NCBI RefSeq assembly: GCF_052115865.1
Contig: NZ_JBQKME010000020.1
Location: 1-24,975, forward strand
From: Fundicoccus_A sp052115865
GTDB lineage: Bacteria; Bacillota; Bacilli; Lactobacillales; Aerococcaceae
Direction of reading: 5' to 3'
DNA: 24,975 nt
Shown: positions 1-7,601 of the stretch, one piece after another
Layout: each line of letters begins with the position of its first letter
How positions within the stretch are numbered: position 1 is the first letter of the stretch
Notes under the pieces: generated by a model
Told to the model about the DNA's origin: nothing
The model's input: only the letters and a program-made list of their open reading frames with translations
Database searches by the model: none
Position numbers and translations under genes: made by a program

Positions 1-21
1 TTTTTCGATAAAATGATTCAT
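1..21 (-). CDS. 5' end of a divergent gene (partial, unidentified)
   Basis: On the minus strand an ATG (complement of 19-21) is preceded by AAGGGGG (complement of 32-38) at about 10 bases. It opens a frame reading M-N-H-F-I-E-K before the window ends. Only seven codons are visible, so no function can be given. The ribosome binding site is the only positive evidence. An AT-rich TATATT (complement of 60-65) could be its -10 box. Confidence 0.35.
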
Positions 22-97
22 GCGTAGATATCCCCCTTATGTTATTTGGTCGTACTTTTAATATAATGGATATCTGCGTTTTTGTATAGAAACAAAG

Positions 98-147
98 ATG
101 AGGTTGATGACGAAAATTTGTCATCAACCTCATTTATTGTAGAACCT
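98..147. repeat. Inverted repeat / possible ISL3-type IS end or terminator hairpin
   Basis: Positions 98-111 (ATGAGGTTGATGAC) and 120-133 are perfect reverse complements around an 8-base loop, giving a 14-bp stem. The reverse complement of 100-147 begins AGGTTCT, followed by AAAT and AGGTTGATGA, and matches 24712-24738 at 21 of 27 positions. The AGGTTCTTTGTCAA... style is, from memory, that of ISL3-family terminal repeats, so this may be an IS remnant or small non-autonomous element. No T-run follows immediately, so a terminator role is less likely. Confidence 0.5.
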
Positions 148-248
148 TTTTTATTGGAGTAATCCTATAAATAGTGGCTTTTTTTGTCTTTATATTTTCA
201 AATGATGGAAGGTCAAATGTCTTTATAATATAATGAAGACGATGCTGT

Positions 249-262
249 ATAGAACGCTTTCA
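249..262 (+). promoter_or_regulatory. cre-like site upstream of the sulfatase-maturation remnant
   Basis: The bases around GAACGCTTTCA match 11 of 14 positions of the CcpA cre consensus TGWAANCGNTNWCA. The right half is perfect and the left half poor. Overlapping TATAAT-like boxes at 224-234 lie just upstream. A CcpA-controlled promoter for the gene starting near 292 is possible but weakly supported. Confidence 0.25.
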
Positions 263-291
263 AATGAATAGCAGTAGATAGGATGAAAGAG

Positions 292-1104
292 ATGGACAGT
301 AAAATTGGACAAATGATTAAGATCGAAGGCAATGATTTTTTGATGGGCACTTCTAATAGTCGGGTAGGTTTTACTTCAGACAGAGAATCACCCGCTAAAA
401 TGGTAGGTGTTGATACTTATCGGATTGGCACAACATCAGTGACTAATCAAGAATTTAAAGCTTTTGTTGATGCAACAGGTTATCTAACAGAATCAGAGCG
501 AATTGGCTGGTCATTTGTTTTTCATTATTTTTTAACAGATGAAGAAAAGAGTCGCATGCAAAGAGCTCCTGGCTTATCTTGGTGGTATGCGGTAGAAGGC
601 GCGAATTGGATGTGTCCGGAAGGTAAGGAATCAGTTTTCCCTGACCGAGCTGACCACCCGGTCGTTCAAGTTTCGCATAATGATGCGGTTGAGTATTGTA
701 AATGGGCTAATAAACGATTGCTAACAGAAGCCGAATGGGAGTATGCAGCAAAAGGTGGCACACAATATGAAAACTTCCCTTGGGGAGAAGATTTTTTATT
801 AGAAGGAAAATTTAACTGCAATATTTGGCAAGGAGAATTTCCTATTGAAAATACCTTAGAAGATGGCTTTGCGAACACAGCCCCTGCGAAAAGCTATCAA
901 CCCAATGGTTATGGCATCTACCAAATGATTGGGAATGTATGGGAATGGTGTGCGAATCTAGCAAAAATAGACTTTGATTACTTTCAAACAGTGCCAGCTT
1001 TAAAATTTTGGGAAAAATGCCAGCAGCCCAGCGATATTGAATATGCAACAAGAGGTGGATCCTTCTTATGTCACCCATCATATTGCCAACGCTATCGACT
1101 TTAG
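292..1104 (+). pseudogene. Formylglycine-generating enzyme (sulfatase-modifying factor), 3'-truncated
   Basis: This is an FGE-sulfatase/SUMF1 family protein, which converts a cysteine (or serine) in type I sulfatases to formylglycine. Visible family features are F-L-M-G near the N-terminus, R-L-L-T-E-A-E-W-E-Y-A, the G-N-V-W-E-W-C core and the active-site segment RGGSFLCHPSYCQRYR. Its two cysteines are five residues apart, as in characterised FGEs. The frame stops directly after this segment. The usual last 20-30 residues (A-A-R ... G-F-R-C) are missing because sulfatase 3' sequence is joined here. The ATG at 292 is preferred over the in-frame ATG at 283 because TAGGA (279-283) then lies 8 bases upstream. 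It probably no longer makes active enzyme, although both cysteines remain. Confidence 0.75.
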
Positions 1105-1489
1105 ATTTCTTGCCGACTTTTGCTCATTTAGCAGGAATTGATGCAGAAAACTATGCAACGGATGGAAAGAATTTATTTATTTCTTTAAAAAATCAGGAGG
1201 GGCACCAGAGTCTTTATTTTGATATGGGTTTTCAATGGAGTGTGCGTGAAGGGGATTGGAAATTAAGGCATATTAATAATCAGGAAGGAAAAAAATGTCG
1301 GAGTTCTTACTGGATTATGAACATGCGGATATCGGCAAGCCTGGTATATCCTTAGTTTCGCTGGAGAATTCCTTTGATGAGTCAGAATCTGCTAATCAAA
1401 TTGAAACACAAGTAGAAATAGCATCCCAACTACAAAAGTCTTATAATAGTTGGAGACAAGCTGTGGATAATGGAGAATATAATAAATAG
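1094..1489 (+). pseudogene. Type I sulfatase, C-terminal remnant with frameshift
   Basis: Read from about 1094 the sequence gives S-T-L-D-F-L-P-T-F-A-H-L-A-G-I, a typical sulfatase segment. V-R-E-G-D-W-K-L-R follows, the strand that precedes the C-terminal domain of this family. At a run of seven A (1289-1295) the frame breaks. The continuation lies in another frame (from 1295), ending with L-V-S-L-E-N ... L-Q-K-S-Y-N-S-W-R-Q-A-V, the usual sulfatase C-terminal helix. Adding one A restores the frame. The catalytic C/S-X-P-X-R N-terminal half is absent, so this is a dead remnant created by a deletion that also truncated the FGE gene upstream. Confidence 0.75.
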
Positions 1490-1499
1490 GAGATGAATC

Positions 1500-2402
1500 A
1501 TGAAAATAGGCGTAATTGGTTTGGGGAGTATTGCTCAAAAAGCATATCTACCAGTAATGGTTAATATGCAAGATGAGGTAGAATGGCATTTATGCACACG
1601 TAATGTGGATAATTTGGAGATGATTAAAAGCAAGTATGGCTTTGAACATACCTACACATCAATGGATGAATGGATTAATAGCGGAATTGAAGCAGCCTTT
1701 GTGCATGTTGCGACAGCAGCTCATGGGAAAATTATCCGTCAATTGTTAGAAAATAATATTTCTGTCTTTGTGGATAAACCGATTACGGATCGCTTAAGTG
1801 AGACTGAAGAATTGATTCAATTGGCTGAGTCAAAAGGGCTAATGCTAACTACGGGCTTTAATCGTCGTTTTGCTCCTATGATCCAAAAACTGAAAGAAAT
1901 TCCTGATAAAAAACTGATTCTTATTCAGAAAAATCAAACAAATAAACATTCAGAGGTTCGATTTGCTATTTATGACATACTCATTCATTATGTCGATACG
2001 GCATTGTATCTTTTAGAAGCAGATCCTGTTTCCTTCGATGTTAAACTAGTAGAAAGTGACGGAGAACTTAAACGTTTATTGGTAACTATCGAAACGGCAA
2101 CGACTTCTTGTATTATTTCGATGAACTACGAAGCAGGTGCAAGCCAAGAGATTTTTGAAGTCCAAAGTTTAGAAGGGACTAGTCGTTTAACCAATCTAGT
2201 CCAATTGTCTCAAGCTAACAGCCAAGGCACAACAATAAGTACTTTTGGCGATTGGGAAATTACTTTGGAGAAACGTGGATTCAACCCAATGATTCGCAAG
2301 TTTATCGATGATTTCCCCAACAAACAAAACCCTGTTTCACCTGAATCTGCCTATGCCAGCCACCAGATTTGTGAAAAAATATTGGAAGAGTATGGTTTTT
2401 AA
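1500..2402 (+). CDS. Gfo/Idh/MocA family NAD(P)-dependent oxidoreductase (MviM-like)
   Basis: This 300-residue cytoplasmic oxidoreductase has an N-terminal Rossmann fold with G-L-G-S-I-A (residues 7-12). D-K-P (92-94) stands in place of the usual E-K-P, and D159-x-x-x-H163-x-x-D166 matches the family's catalytic pattern. Members oxidise or reduce sugars and sugar derivatives; the substrate here cannot be read from sequence. AGGAGA lies 6 bases before the ATG and overlaps the end of the sulfatase remnant, so the gene belonged to that operon. Its last 27 codons are nearly duplicated at 23679-23772, downstream of the mannan locus. A rho-independent terminator follows. Confidence 0.85.
   Translation: MKIGVIGLGSIAQKAYLPVMVNMQDEVEWHLCTRNVDNLEMIKSKYGFEHTYTSMDEWINSGIEAAFVHVATAAHGKIIRQLLENNISVFVDKPITDRLSETEELIQLAESKGLMLTTGFNRRFAPMIQKLKEIPDKKLILIQKNQTNKHSEVRFAIYDILIHYVDTALYLLEADPVSFDVKLVESDGELKRLLVTIETATTSCIISMNYEAGASQEIFEVQSLEGTSRLTNLVQLSQANSQGTTISTFGDWEITLEKRGFNPMIRKFIDDFPNKQNPVSPESAYASHQICEKILEEYGF
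2301..2398 (+). repeat. Direct repeat copy 1 (3' end of the oxidoreductase gene)
   Basis: Positions 2309-2390 match 23679-23760 at 79 of 82 positions. Weaker similarity extends to 2301 and to the stop codon. This copy is the intact end of the full-length gene. Together with copy 2 it brackets the entire mannan locus with the same orientation. Confidence 0.9.
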
Positions 2403-2537
2403 GTCATTAAAGACATTCAACAGTAAAAGTAGCCAGTCTAGTTGAAAGCCCAAAAACCAATATTATACTGCAACAACATTATGACAATAACTAAAATCAT
2501 CAAGCAAGTTAAAAATTAATTATTGGATTCATCAATT

Positions 2538-2568
2538 ACGTTCATTGAAAAAAACTGGACGTTTTTTT
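2538..2568 (+). terminator. Rho-independent terminator after the oxidoreductase gene
   Basis: ACGTTCA (2538-2544) pairs with TGGACGT (2556-2562) with one G-U pair across an A-rich 11-base loop. It runs directly into seven T (2562-2568). It separates the sulfatase-remnant/oxidoreductase unit from the mannan operon. Confidence 0.75.
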
Positions 2569-2699
2569 ATGCATTTTTAAACAATAGTGAGTCGATAATT
2601 TAAAATACTGTAAGGAAAAGTATAGATAGGGATAGGATTTGAGAAAAAAAATAAAAGAAAAATTTAATATATCCAGAGGGAAAAATAAAAAAGAAAGGG
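2569..2699. other. AT-rich spacer before the main promoter
   Basis: The gene-free stretch 2403-2815 holds the terminator (2538-2568), this A-rich spacer, the main promoter (2700-2728), the putative operator (2746-2776) and a small inverted repeat (2770-2786). I see no RNA gene or further open frame in the spacer itself. Confidence 0.5.
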
Positions 2700-2728
2700 T
2701 TTACAAAGCTATTGCTTTCTGTTATAGT
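2700..2728 (+). promoter_or_regulatory. Sigma-A promoter of the mannan transport operon
   Basis: TTTACA (2700-2705) and TATAGT (2723-2728) are separated by 17 bases, each one mismatch from consensus. The predicted start is near 2735, leaving a leader of about 80 bases. This is the only good promoter upstream of 2816. The putative GntR operator lies just downstream, which suits repression by roadblock. Confidence 0.75.
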
Positions 2729-2745
2729 AATCGCAGATAAAATTA

Positions 2746-2776
2746 AAATATATACTAATTAAATATAAAGTTGATA
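2746..2776 (+). promoter_or_regulatory. Putative operator O1 (GntR-type)
   Basis: The segment matches 18509-18539 at 25 of 31 positions. The shared parts are AAATATATACT, TAAA, ATAAAGT and ATA. It consists of two similar 10-mers, AAATATATAC and AAATATAAAG, 15 bases apart. The TATATAC core also appears in the promoter of the GntR gene (21948-21955). HutC-subfamily regulators typically bind GT...TA...AC sites. AT-richness lowers the weight of the match. Confidence 0.5.
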
Positions 2777-2786
2777 CTTAATCAAC
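2770..2786 (+). repeat. Small inverted repeat in the operon leader
   Basis: GTTGAT (2770-2775) and ATCAAC (2781-2786) are perfect inverted half-sites separated by five bases. This could be a second regulator's operator or a leader hairpin. Nothing else decides which. Confidence 0.35.
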
Positions 2787-2815
2787 CGTTTTTTGAAAGG
2801 AATAGTGAGCGCTAA

Positions 2816-5728
2816 ATGATATTGAATTGTAGGTATAGAAATCTTTTCTACTATCTTTTTGTGAATTTAATTATGGCTTGCATACTGCTAATGACTTTTT
2901 CAAATACAGTTTTAGCACAGGAAAAATCATTAGAAGAATTTGAAAAAGATTTAGACTTTTCTATCTATCTTCCTAGTTACCAAGAGTATATGGCTGAATA
3001 TGAGGATAGCAATACTCAAGTACCAGAGATTATTATTTCAGCAGCAGATTATTCTCGAATAGAAGGAATGGATGCTTCAATTCTGACTGATTTTGAAGGG
3101 AATGAAGGAGAATCTTTATTAGTTGATGAACTAGGGTTTGTGGAATATGAGTTTACAGTTCCAGAAAGTGGTATCTATCAAATTTTTTTGGAATATTATC
3201 CGATTGAAGGAAATAGTGCAGCAATCCAACGTAGTTTCTTTATTGACGATGAGTTACCTTATGCCGAATTTCAGTTAATTGAATTCCCACGATTATGGGT
3301 GAATGAAACAGATACTTGGAAAAAAGATAATCAAGGAAATGATATCCGACCTTCACAAATTGAAGCTCCAAAATGGATGAATGTATCCTTACAAGACAGT
3401 CAAGGCTATTCGATTGATCCCTTGAGTGTTTATTTAGAAGACGGTGTTCATACGATTACAATGATTTCCCAAAGAGAGCCGATGGTTTTAAAAGAAATTA
3501 TCTTAAAGGCTGGATCGACAGCTTTAACTTATGCGGAATATCAAAATATGCATTCAGATAAATTTGAGGGGACTTCTCCAGTAGTCATAGAAGCAGAACT
3601 GGCAGATCGCAAATCATCACAAATGTTATATCCTGTTCAAGATCAATCTTCTCCAGCAGTCTTTCCTTATAGTGCCAAAGAATTACTAAATAATTCAATT
3701 GGTGGAAACAATTGGAAGTCAGTCGGACAGTGGATTGAATGGGATTTTGAAATTTCTGAAGCTGGCTTCTACGAATTATCTTTTCATGCTAAACAGAATT
3801 TTATGCGTGGGTCAAATGTTGCCCGTACTATTAAGTTAGATGGCGAAGTTCCTTTTCATGAATTATTAGATTACGGTTTTTCCTATAATAGTGACTGGGA
3901 AATGTATACCTTAAGTGATGATGAGGGTGAAGCTTATCAAATTTATTTAGAGGAAGGGACGCATACTTTAGCAATGGAGGTCATTTTAGGTGGCTTCTCG
4001 ACAATTGTCAGCGAGGTTGAACAAATCATTCTAGATCTTAATTCAACCTATCGTAAAGTTATTCGAATAACAGGGGTTTCTCCAGATGAGTTTCGAGATT
4101 ATCAAATTGAAGCATCCATCCCTACATTGTCTTCTGAACTCACATTGATAAGAGAAAGACTCAATAAAGTGATTGAATCATTACAAGATTTAGCTGGTGC
4201 TGCTAGTGATAAAGAAGCTGTTTTACGAACTATGCAAGATCAACTAGATGTTCTCATTGCTGATCCCGAACGTTTTTCAAAAGTAATTGGTTCCTATAAA
4301 ACAAATGTAAGTGCTTTGGGAACTTGGATTACACAAGTTATTGAGCAACCTCTTCAACTCGATGCGATCTACTTTAATACTCCAGGTGAAGAAATTGCAA
4401 AGAAGAATACGAATGGTTTTGATAAGTTAACACATGAGGTTAAGAAATTATATTATTCATTTATTGTTGATTATAACGTGATTGGAAGTATTTCAGATGA
4501 AGGCGAAGATTCTATTACCGTTTGGGTAGGAAGTGGTCGCGATCAAGCGAATGTATTGAAACAATTAACGGATGATACTTTTGTGAATGAATCGGGAATC
4601 AATGTCAATATTGAGTTAGTTGATATGAACACCTTGCTACAAGCAACATTATCTGGACAAGGTCCTGATGTTGCACTAGGTGTATCCAGTGATTTACCTA
4701 TGAATTATGGTTTAAGAAATGCAGTGGTTGACTTAAGTCGGTTTGAGGATATTGGAACATTAACAGACGATTTTTATGAAAGCGCTTGGGAGCCTTATAT
4801 ATATGAAGATGCCATTTATGCTTTGCCTGAGACTCAGACATTCCCAATGATGTTTTATCGGAAAGATATCCTTTCAGAATTAGATTTAGAAATTCCTGAT
4901 ACTTGGGATGAAATCAAAGTGGCACTTTCAGTCCTAAGTAAAAACCAGATGGATCTAGGGATGTTACCTTCAGAACAAGTCTATTCAATGTTGTTGTATC
5001 AAAATAATGGTCAGTATTATACCGAGGATGGTAAAGAATCAGCCATTGACTCTGAAGAAGGCTATCAAGCCTTTCAACAATTTACACAATTCTACTCAGA
5101 TTACACATTGGATCGCGAAACAAATGTTGAGCAACGTTTCCGTACAGGAGAGTCACCAATTATTATTTCAGACTATACAACTTACAATAATTTAATGGTT
5201 TCAGCACCGGATATTCGTGGATTGTGGGGATTTATTAGAGTTCCAGGGACAATCCAAGAGGATGGCTCAATCAATTATACAGTAACAAGTAATGGTGCGG
5301 TCACAGCAACTGGTGCGACAACGACTACTGGTACTGTCATGATGGAAGGTGCAAATAATAAAGACAATGCCTGGGAATTTATGAAATGGTGGGTGTCGGA
5401 AGATACACAGACCTCTTTTGGGAAAGAGTTAGAAAGCTTGATGGGAGCAGCGGCACGTTATCCAACAGCCAATAAGCATGCTTTTCAAAACTTACCTTGG
5501 CCAGTCCGAGACTTTCAAGCACTTTCTTCTCAGATGTCCAGTTTACAAGGGATACCACAAGTGCCCGGTGGATATTTTACTTGGCGGAATGTAAATAATG
5601 CCTTTTATAAAACAGTGGTGTCTAAAACAATGTCTCCTCGTGAAGCTTTAACGGAATATGTTCGTTATATCAATGATGAAATCGACCATAAACGAGCCGA
5701 ATTCAACTTTGAACTAAGACAAGATTAG
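2816..5728 (+). CDS. Large multidomain extracellular solute-binding protein (970 aa)
   Basis: The C-terminal part (about 565-950) is a family 1 sugar-binding protein: V-W-V-G-S-G-R start, G-Q-G-P-D-V-A-L, Y-A-L-P-E-T-Q and M-M-F-Y-R-K-D-I-L. It would capture an oligosaccharide for the two permeases directly downstream. The N-terminal half is unusual for the family. It has two beta-sandwich, CBM6/35-like segments (about 70-232 and 255-410, the second opening V-V-I-E-A-E) and a helical linker (410-560). A signal peptide ends T-V-L-A (cleavage after 34). There is a cysteine at 22, but I-M-A-C inside the hydrophobic core is a poor lipobox. Ordinary solute-binding proteins are 400-550 residues. 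The ATG has only a weak GTGAG nearby; AAGGA lies 14 bases upstream. The substrate is inferred from the locus to be manno-oligosaccharides. Confidence 0.85.
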   Translation: MILNCRYRNLFYYLFVNLIMACILLMTFSNTVLAQEKSLEEFEKDLDFSIYLPSYQEYMAEYEDSNTQVPEIIISAADYSRIEGMDASILTDFEGNEGESLLVDELGFVEYEFTVPESGIYQIFLEYYPIEGNSAAIQRSFFIDDELPYAEFQLIEFPRLWVNETDTWKKDNQGNDIRPSQIEAPKWMNVSLQDSQGYSIDPLSVYLEDGVHTITMISQREPMVLKEIILKAGSTALTYAEYQNMHSDKFEGTSPVVIEAELADRKSSQMLYPVQDQSSPAVFPYSAKELLNNSIGGNNWKSVGQWIEWDFEISEAGFYELSFHAKQNFMRGSNVARTIKLDGEVPFHELLDYGFSYNSDWEMYTLSDDEGEAYQIYLEEGTHTLAMEVILGGFSTIVSEVEQIILDLNSTYRKVIRITGVSPDEFRDYQIEASIPTLSSELTLIRERLNKVIESLQDLAGAASDKEAVLRTMQDQLDVLIADPERFSKVIGSYKTNVSALGTWITQVIEQPLQLDAIYFNTPGEEIAKKNTNGFDKLTHEVKKLYYSFIVDYNVIGSISDEGEDSITVWVGSGRDQANVLKQLTDDTFVNESGINVNIELVDMNTLLQATLSGQGPDVALGVSSDLPMNYGLRNAVVDLSRFEDIGTLTDDFYESAWEPYIYEDAIYALPETQTFPMMFYRKDILSELDLEIPDTWDEIKVALSVLSKNQMDLGMLPSEQVYSMLLYQNNGQYYTEDGKESAIDSEEGYQAFQQFTQFYSDYTLDRETNVEQRFRTGESPIIISDYTTYNNLMVSAPDIRGLWGFIRVPGTIQEDGSINYTVTSNGAVTATGATTTTGTVMMEGANNKDNAWEFMKWWVSEDTQTSFGKELESLMGAAARYPTANKHAFQNLPWPVRDFQALSSQMSSLQGIPQVPGGYFTWRNVNNAFYKTVVSKTMSPREALTEYVRYINDEIDHKRAEFNFELRQD

Positions 5729-5738
5729 GAGGAATCAA

Positions 5739-6653
5739 ATGGAGTTTAAGCGAGAAAAAGGATTACTTAAAAAACAAATTAAGAGCAATAAAGTCTATTA
5801 CTATATGGTAGCTCCTTACTTTATTTTATTCTTTTTATTCACAGTATTGCCGGTATTGACATCAATGGGACTTAGTTTTACCAATTTCAATATGTTAGAA
5901 TGGCCGTCTTTTATCGGTTGGAATAACTACATACGTTTATTTTTAGAAGATGAAATCTTTTTAATTGCTTTAAAAAATACCCTCATTTTTGCTGTTATCA
6001 CAGGTCCTTTAAGTTATATTCTATGCTTGTTATTTGCTTGGATTATTAATGAGTTTAGTGGTAAATTACGTGCTTTCTTGACTTTAATTTTCTACGCACC
6101 TTCAATTTCTGGTAATGCATTTATGGTTTGGTTATTAATCCTTTCAGGTGATCGATATGGCTACCTCAATGGATTGCTTTTGAGATGGAATTTTATTTAT
6201 GAGCCTATTCAATGGCTTCGAGAAGAAGGTTTAATCATGCCTGTTCTTATTATTGTCCAGTTATGGTTGAGTTTAGGTACAGGTTTTCTAACATTTATTG
6301 CAGGTTTACAAACGATTGATCATTCTCAATATGAAGCTGCAGCAATCGATGGTATTTCAAATCGTTGGCAAGAATTATGGTATGTAACATTACCGGCTAT
6401 GAAACCCCAATTGCTATTTGGTGCAGTAATTCAAATTACACAATCTTTTGCGATTGCGGATATTTCCTTGCAATTAGCCGGAAATCCAAGTGTGAACTAC
6501 GCTGGAGCAACCATTGTTACGCATTTAATGGACTATGGTAGTGGCGTTCGTTATGAAATGGGTTATGCTTCAGCGATTGCAACTGTATTATTCACTCTGA
6601 TGCTGTTAACTAATATGCTCGTTCAAAGAGTGATTCGAAAGGTGGGAGACTAA
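5739..6653 (+). CDS. ABC sugar importer permease, LplB/UgpA (MalF-like) type
   Basis: This 304-residue inner-membrane protein has six hydrophobic segments (about 20-45, 73-105, 111-136, 167-192, 223-246 and 275-298). The ATPase-docking EAA loop is at 199-219: E-A-A-A-I-D-G-I-S then W-Y-V-T-L-P. Such permeases form a heterodimer with a MalG-type partner, here the next gene. AGGAGG precedes the ATG and the gap to the upstream binding protein is 10 bases, so the three act together. No ATPase gene is adjacent. A shared MsmX-type ATPase is the usual solution in Firmicutes. Confidence 0.92.
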   Translation: MEFKREKGLLKKQIKSNKVYYYMVAPYFILFFLFTVLPVLTSMGLSFTNFNMLEWPSFIGWNNYIRLFLEDEIFLIALKNTLIFAVITGPLSYILCLLFAWIINEFSGKLRAFLTLIFYAPSISGNAFMVWLLILSGDRYGYLNGLLLRWNFIYEPIQWLREEGLIMPVLIIVQLWLSLGTGFLTFIAGLQTIDHSQYEAAAIDGISNRWQELWYVTLPAMKPQLLFGAVIQITQSFAIADISLQLAGNPSVNYAGATIVTHLMDYGSGVRYEMGYASAIATVLFTLMLLTNMLVQRVIRKVGD

Positions 6654-7601
6654 TTGGATCTGCCAATAAAAAAGAATACTAAAAAGCAAGTAGCTGTTTC
6701 AAAAGGAAGGCCAACTCCACCAAAAGCATCATTTATAAAACGTATTTTTGCGACTAAAACACGTAAATTAGGACGTTCAAGAGCTGGAAATGCATTTTTA
6801 TTTACTATTATGGCAATTGCTGGGATTTTTATGGCTTTACCTTTAGTAATGATTTTGAATAACGCATTTAAACCATTAGATGAACTTTTCCGCTTTCCGC
6901 CTCGTATTTTTGTACAAAATCCAACCTTTGAAAATTTTACGGACTTAATGGTTTTAATGAATAATTCATGGGTCCCATTTTCAAGATATATAGTAAATAC
7001 ATTGCTTATTACAGGACTAGGTACAACAGGGCATATCATTTTAGCTTCAATGGCTGCTTATCCCTTAGCTAAACATGAATTTCCTGGCAAAAATTTTCTA
7101 TTCCAATTAGTGGTATTGTCCTTGATGTTTACGCAACAAGTTACTGCCATTCCCAATTATATGATTATTTCATTTTTAAGAATAAATAATACCTACTTAG
7201 CAGTTATATTACCTGCATTTGCTTATGGATTAGGTCTTTATCTAATGAAGCAGTTTATGGAACAAATTCCTGATTCGCTCATAGAAAGTGCCTATATGGA
7301 TGGAGCAAGTGAATGGAGAATTTTTTGGACAATCATTATGCCTAATGTAAAACCTGCTTGGATGACTCTTGCAATCTTTCAATTTCAAGCTTTATGGGCA
7401 AATACAGGAAGTGGATTTTTAAGAAGTGAACAGATTAAACCATTACAATTTGCCCTTTATCAAATCACTAGTGGTGGTCCTGCAAGACAAGGTGCAGCTG
7501 CAGTTGTTCAATTGGTCATTGCTGCGGTACCTATCCTCTTCTTTATATTAAGTCAATCCCAAGTCATTGAAACGATGACTACATCTGGTATGAAGGAGTG
7601 A
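6654..7601 (+). CDS. ABC sugar importer permease, MalG-like
   Basis: This 315-residue partner permease has a lysine/arginine-rich cytoplasmic N-terminus of about 45 residues and six membrane segments. Its EAA loop is at 211-230 (E-S-A-Y-M-D-G-A-S-E-W ... I-I-M-P). It starts with TTG immediately after the TAA of the previous gene, with AGGTGGGAG upstream, so translation is coupled. It completes the first importer's membrane dimer. Confidence 0.92.
   Translation: MDLPIKKNTKKQVAVSKGRPTPPKASFIKRIFATKTRKLGRSRAGNAFLFTIMAIAGIFMALPLVMILNNAFKPLDELFRFPPRIFVQNPTFENFTDLMVLMNNSWVPFSRYIVNTLLITGLGTTGHIILASMAAYPLAKHEFPGKNFLFQLVVLSLMFTQQVTAIPNYMIISFLRINNTYLAVILPAFAYGLGLYLMKQFMEQIPDSLIESAYMDGASEWRIFWTIIMPNVKPAWMTLAIFQFQALWANTGSGFLRSEQIKPLQFALYQITSGGPARQGAAAVVQLVIAAVPILFFILSQSQVIETMTTSGMKE

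Noticed and set aside
4777..4790. TGAAAGCGCTTGGG, a cre-like match inside the large binding-protein gene
   Set aside because: It matches 11 of 14 positions but the right end fails. The bases encode ordinary protein sequence deep in the gene, so chance is likely.
6650..7039. 129-codon minus-strand open frame
   Set aside because: It lies wholly opposite a clear permease gene, lacks a ribosome site and has no recognisable protein features.
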